64,000 nt of DNA from Liolophura sinensis (taxonomy: Eukaryota; Mollusca; Polyplacophora; Chitonida; Chitonidae), in assembly GCF_032854445.1 (NCBI RefSeq), contig NC_088298.1, positions 11,521,504-11,585,503 of the forward strand, given 5' to 3'. A program made the position numbers and the translations under genes. Position 1 is the stretch's first letter, and the number at the start of each line of letters is the position of its first letter. This document shows positions 60,050 through 64,000 of this stretch, in pieces. The notes beneath the pieces were generated by a model. That model saw only the letters and a program-made list of their open reading frames with translations, was not told the DNA's origin and did not search any database.

Positions 60050-62040
60050 GCAGAACCTTGAAGGTCGGAGATGGGCTCATAAGAAAACATCGTTTACTGA
60101 GTTTAAATGTGCACAGGCAGGACTTAATATAAATTATCTAAGTTAGTTGTCTGCCTTATAACTTTACATTATCGGTGTATCTGACAGTTAGCACGTTTAA
60201 AGTGATTATTCCTACAGACTGTTTATATATCAGCATACGGTGACTCATACGCTACCCTGGACCTGACTTAGCGACTCTCTTGTGTTAACAAGGATTAGAT
60301 GTCAAAAGTCAGGACTTCATATTGTCAACGGGTGAAAGCGTTTTGACAGAAAACTGTCAACGTAACAAAACACGCTCATAAAAGCCATGTGTCACCGGAA
60401 TATCGTATATGTATAGACCTTCAACGAAGTATCCAGCGTTAGAAACACTAAAGGTGGGACGTGGCTTGAGTGGTGAAGTATTTACATTTCGTCTACTGCC
60501 TGCGAAAATTATACTGTAGTTTTGAACCCAATTGTGGATGTATAAATAATAAAGTGTTATCGACTGTAGATTCCTGTATGAAGTGGATATGAGGTCATGT
60601 GGATACATATGCGCTTTCATCAACAGTATAGTACGTTTTTGTCCATTTCGTCATAGAATTCATGAAACCATTACTTGTGGAAGGAATAGGCCTATTTACT
60701 TTCCTGTCAGGATTGTGATGATATTCGATATGAATCCAAAGGCATATGAAGACTTGAAAAAAGGTGTGAATCAAGCAGTGATAATACTGTGCTTCATGCG
60801 GAAACATGCAGATCAACCGCTTTCATGCTTAATTATAGTCACCTTAAAACACCTGCCAATATTATTAGTATTTTAAATCTTGCAAGTGTAACTAATAAAA
60901 AAAACCAGAAAAAACTTAGTCGGATTTGTACGTATAGTGTCGTGAACTTCGACTTACAGTGGATGCCGCTGGCGATCTTTTGAGATAACTTTACAAAACT
61001 CTGTCAAGACTGTTAATCATTGAAATTATAAGGTCATCTGCGCATGTCTCGCTGAATTATACCTGTCTTAGTAGACTTATCTTCCACTGTACCTACCCAT
61101 ACGCATTAATAACACGCACAATTGCTTCAGGTTTTTGACATTTGGTTTTACTGACTGTAACAAGAGAAAATCTTTTTAAAGGTTGAGTGGCACGCTAGTG
61201 GACTGATTGACATTTCACGGGACAAAAATTCCGATCTCGTGTACATTTCTAAACACCTGGAGACAGAACGAGGCAGTTTAGGTCACACTGGGTATACGAC
61301 TACCTGTTGTTTTATGCAGGTATCTATGCGACGTTTCCATGGTAACGGCATGAGTGTTTGTCTAGTTTTACATGTTGCACGGGTTGACGTTCAAGCCTAT
61401 GAACAAAAAAAAAAAAGACTCGGATAGGTTGATAAAGTGATTTGCCAAGATAAACTTCATGGCAAATCACACTGGTCAAGAAAATAGGACATAGACTGTT
61501 TGTGTCGCGTGAAGTATAAATTATTTAACTCATATACTAAAATTATAAAACGCAAAGCTTGTGGCCATTCGCTATTCAAGGAAAAAAACAGCGTTCCAGT
61601 CAGTAGTTGGAGCGCTGGCTCTAAATGTAAGTTGTATATAGGTGTAGCATAAATTCCATGACCATGGTCACAAAACTTGACTGTCACATCCTAAAGTTAC
61701 CCCTTCTTTCCGTCTTATGGGTATGTGCTTCGGATAGGGGCCGTCATCATGCAATTTCAGTGCCTTGTTTTGAGTAAAGGCTTGCCGTTATGAGCTTGAT
61801 TTCTAAAACTGGACGATCCGCCGGTGAATTGCCGATGTTTACAACTATAATTTCTCCTGTTGTGTCGTGTAGCATCGCATCACGCCAGACTCCACAAGAT
61901 GACTGCGGGCAGAACGTGTTAACTGAGGCGGCGCTAGCGAGGCACGTTCCTGACAATCCTCATAGATTGTGTCCAATCAACTGAAGCTACGCGATCAACC
62001 GAAAGCGTATATACCATTTTTACTGCACTGTTATAGATAC
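60050..62040. other. Gene-free stretch
   Basis: Frames at 60583-60876 and 61747-61984 are open on both strands at once and show no known motif; treated as chance. No other structure was recognised. Confidence 0.45.
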
Positions 62041-62044
62041 CAGA

Positions 62045-62375
62045 TAAACTTGATGCTGTTGTTGGCAGCATTATAACTTAGTGCTGTTATTGACACCGGT
62101 GTATGCTATAATGCTACTGTGGACACTATTATGACCTGTTGTTGTTTTGGACGTCCGCATAGCAAATGTTGTTGTGAAAATCGTCATGACTTAATATTGT
62201 TATGACCGAATGATGTGTTAGACACCACTACACATTGCACAATAATGTTTTGGACATCATTATGACCTGGAGCTATTGTGGACACCATAATGGCATAATG
62301 CTGGATATATCATTATGACCTAAAACTTGTATGGACACCATAATGACCAATTGCTTTTCCGGACGCCGTTACCAA
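62045..62375. repeat. Diverged tandem array (GGACACCATTATGACC motif)
   Basis: About nine decayed units of 30-45 bases around TTGTGGACACCATTATGACC with ATAATGCTG spacers. Bounded on the right by a SINE. Confidence 0.75.
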
Positions 62376-62383
62376 TGTCATCA

Positions 62384-62645
62384 GGGGCCTCCGTGGCTCA
62401 GTTGGTTAGCGCGCTAGCCCAGCGTAATGACCCAGGAGCCTCACACCAATGCGGTCGCTGTGTGTTCAAGTCTAGCTCATGCTGACTTCCTCTCTGGCTG
62501 TGCGCGGGAAGATCTGCCAGCAACCTGCGAATGGTCGTGGTTCCCCCGAGCTATGCCGGGTTTCCTCCGAACACAATTCCATTCTCCGTCGTATATGTGA
62601 AACATTCTTTAGTACGGCGTAAAACACCAATCAAATAAATAAATA
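62384..62645 (+). mobile_element. SINE family 1, full length
   Basis: Starts at GGGGCCTCCGTGGCTCAGTT (A box), has B box GTGTGTTCAAGTCTAGC, the central domain, and ends CCAATCAAATAAATAAATA. TGTCATC occurs at 62376-62382 and 62650-62656, a possible short target duplication. Confidence 0.95.
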
Positions 62646-62649
62646 CTAT

Positions 62650-64000
62650 TGTCATCTCTCCTAAGTCCTCTTACATAAATTTCAGCCGGCGTGATGATGT
62701 TGTGAAATGGTAGAGTGTAGAGTTTAAATTGGATTGATTTTCTGCTTCCTGAATTAATCAATGATAACGTGGAAGGGGCATATATTTGATTTGGGCCCCA
62801 CCTTTGATGATGCCATCGTCAGCATAAACCACTCTGAGGCTTCTTGTAGATGCAGACGATGCATAAATATACAAGAAAAACCAATGCTTTTTATTCCCTA
62901 TATCCAAACATTCGACACTGTGGTAAGTCTAAAAATACCTGCACATTGATTAAGGCCTTTGGTGATTAGCCACCAGGTGAAGTCACGTGGGCAGGTAACA
63001 CGTGAGTTAGACTCCACTGGAATATTGTGTTAGCCTTCCGGGTAGCGATATCAATTTGCTAATGAGTGTACCTGATTTCACGTTCCAGTGAGCTGTCATC
63101 GGCTGGGGTAGTTCCATATCACGCTAACATCCCCCAATGATAACATGAGTTGCTGCCTAAAGGGTAAACAGAGAAATATGGATTTGAAATAGGTCCTGGA
63201 TCAATTAGGCGAACTGTAAATACATGTACGATCCGGAGTAATGTAGAAATAAACACGGTGTATTTGTAAATTGCATGATAATGTTGTGCAGCGTGATAAT
63301 AGCTGATAGGTATAGAGGAGAGCGAAAGTATACCGGACGTCACCTAGCTGATAGGTATAGAGGACAGAGAAAGCTATGCCGGACGTCCCTGATTTTCATC
63401 GGTTTTTGGCCTAAATCAAAACGAAAGCTTCCATAAAACTTAATGGATGTTTTGATGATCTGCCGGCGTGCATGTTTCATTATCGTTGTGAGTTCGATTC
63501 CGACTATTGCACATTTTGTCTACGTTTGCTTGACAATTGAAAAGAGATCGTAATGTACATATTACATGTGGCCTTTGCAAATTATCACTCAGTCGTCGCT
63601 GCTCTGCATTTAGTCACTATTTAGTATTTTGTATTTTAGTACTCCAAGTATTCCCCAGGTTCAGTTTCCTAAATTGGAGTTAAATGTTAGTTACAAAGCC
63701 GGCAGTTTACATTTGTTTGTCCTCAACTATATTTATGGTCTGTTGTGAGATGTTGGAAGATTGCTCCACTCATAAGTGCATGTATACTCATGTAGTATTA
63801 TGAAGCAACATGGCTGTGAATGTTTACTGTATAAGCGTCACACTCGTCACAAGGTGAGATATATAACTGAGCTACATGTTTAGTGATTGGTCCGTAAGAC
63901 ATAGTTTGGAGAAGAGGTGGCCATTTTGTACTGATGGACTCCCTATCTGCTTTTATACTTTAACAATAAGCTAATAATACCACTCCACTGCATACAATGT
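62650..64000. other. Right end of the window, no gene recognised
   Basis: A 53-base direct duplication (AGCTGATAGGTATAGAGGA..) lies at about 63300-63392. GTGAGTTCGATTCCGAC near 63490 looks like a B box of a further tRNA-derived element. No coding exon was identified. Confidence 0.4.

Overview
The window is nuclear DNA of an invertebrate animal, most likely a mollusc or another lophotrochozoan. The genes have GT/AG introns, long AT-rich introns hold SINEs and minisatellites, and two adjacent genes are ependymin-related proteins of the kind expanded in molluscs. The most abundant repeat is a tRNA-derived SINE ending in a TTGATTGG-type segment and an (AAAT)n tail, present in more than 20 full or truncated copies. 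The species assignment is inference; I recognise the repeat style but cannot search it.

Layout. (1) 1-9195: a multi-exon gene on the minus strand for a multi-pass membrane protein. Six exons can be joined with every splice phase agreeing. Its 3' end runs off the left edge and its 5' end is unresolved. Inside its 4.6-kb intron, on the opposite strand, lies a complete intronless gene for a 632- to 677-residue AGC-like protein kinase (1233-3266), with its own cluster of cAMP-response-element-like sites and a poly(A) signal. (2) 9.2-22.0 kb: no gene that I can prove; SINEs, microsatellites, diverged minisatellites and a small fold-back element. (3) 22066-32671: two tandem ependymin-related genes on the minus strand. 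Both have four exons, with identical lengths for exons 2-4 (122, 206 and 206 coding bases) and identical intron phases (0, 2, 1), so they are clear tandem duplicates. (4) 32.7-47.6 kb: mainly tandem arrays (23-bp, 56-bp and 42-bp units), SINEs and a G-quadruplex-prone GGGGAC tract. (5) 47650-47712: a probable first coding exon of a plus-strand gene whose remaining exons I could not find. (6) 49.8-64 kb: mostly non-coding, with a 49-bp array, several SINEs (one with a perfect 15-bp target duplication) and a diverged array near 62 kb.

The least ordinary signals are three. First, the nested antisense kinase gene with altered catalytic motifs and a CRE-rich upstream region. Second, in two unrelated genes, the exon's 5' splice site is part of a roughly 54-bp tandem repeat, so each gene carries a ladder of three or four donor-like sites, and reading past the first donor meets an immediate stop. 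Third, the membrane protein itself, which has a striking FWYHPMENT motif and which I cannot assign to a named family. No cellular pathway links these genes by sequence alone; their proximity is probably just local synteny.
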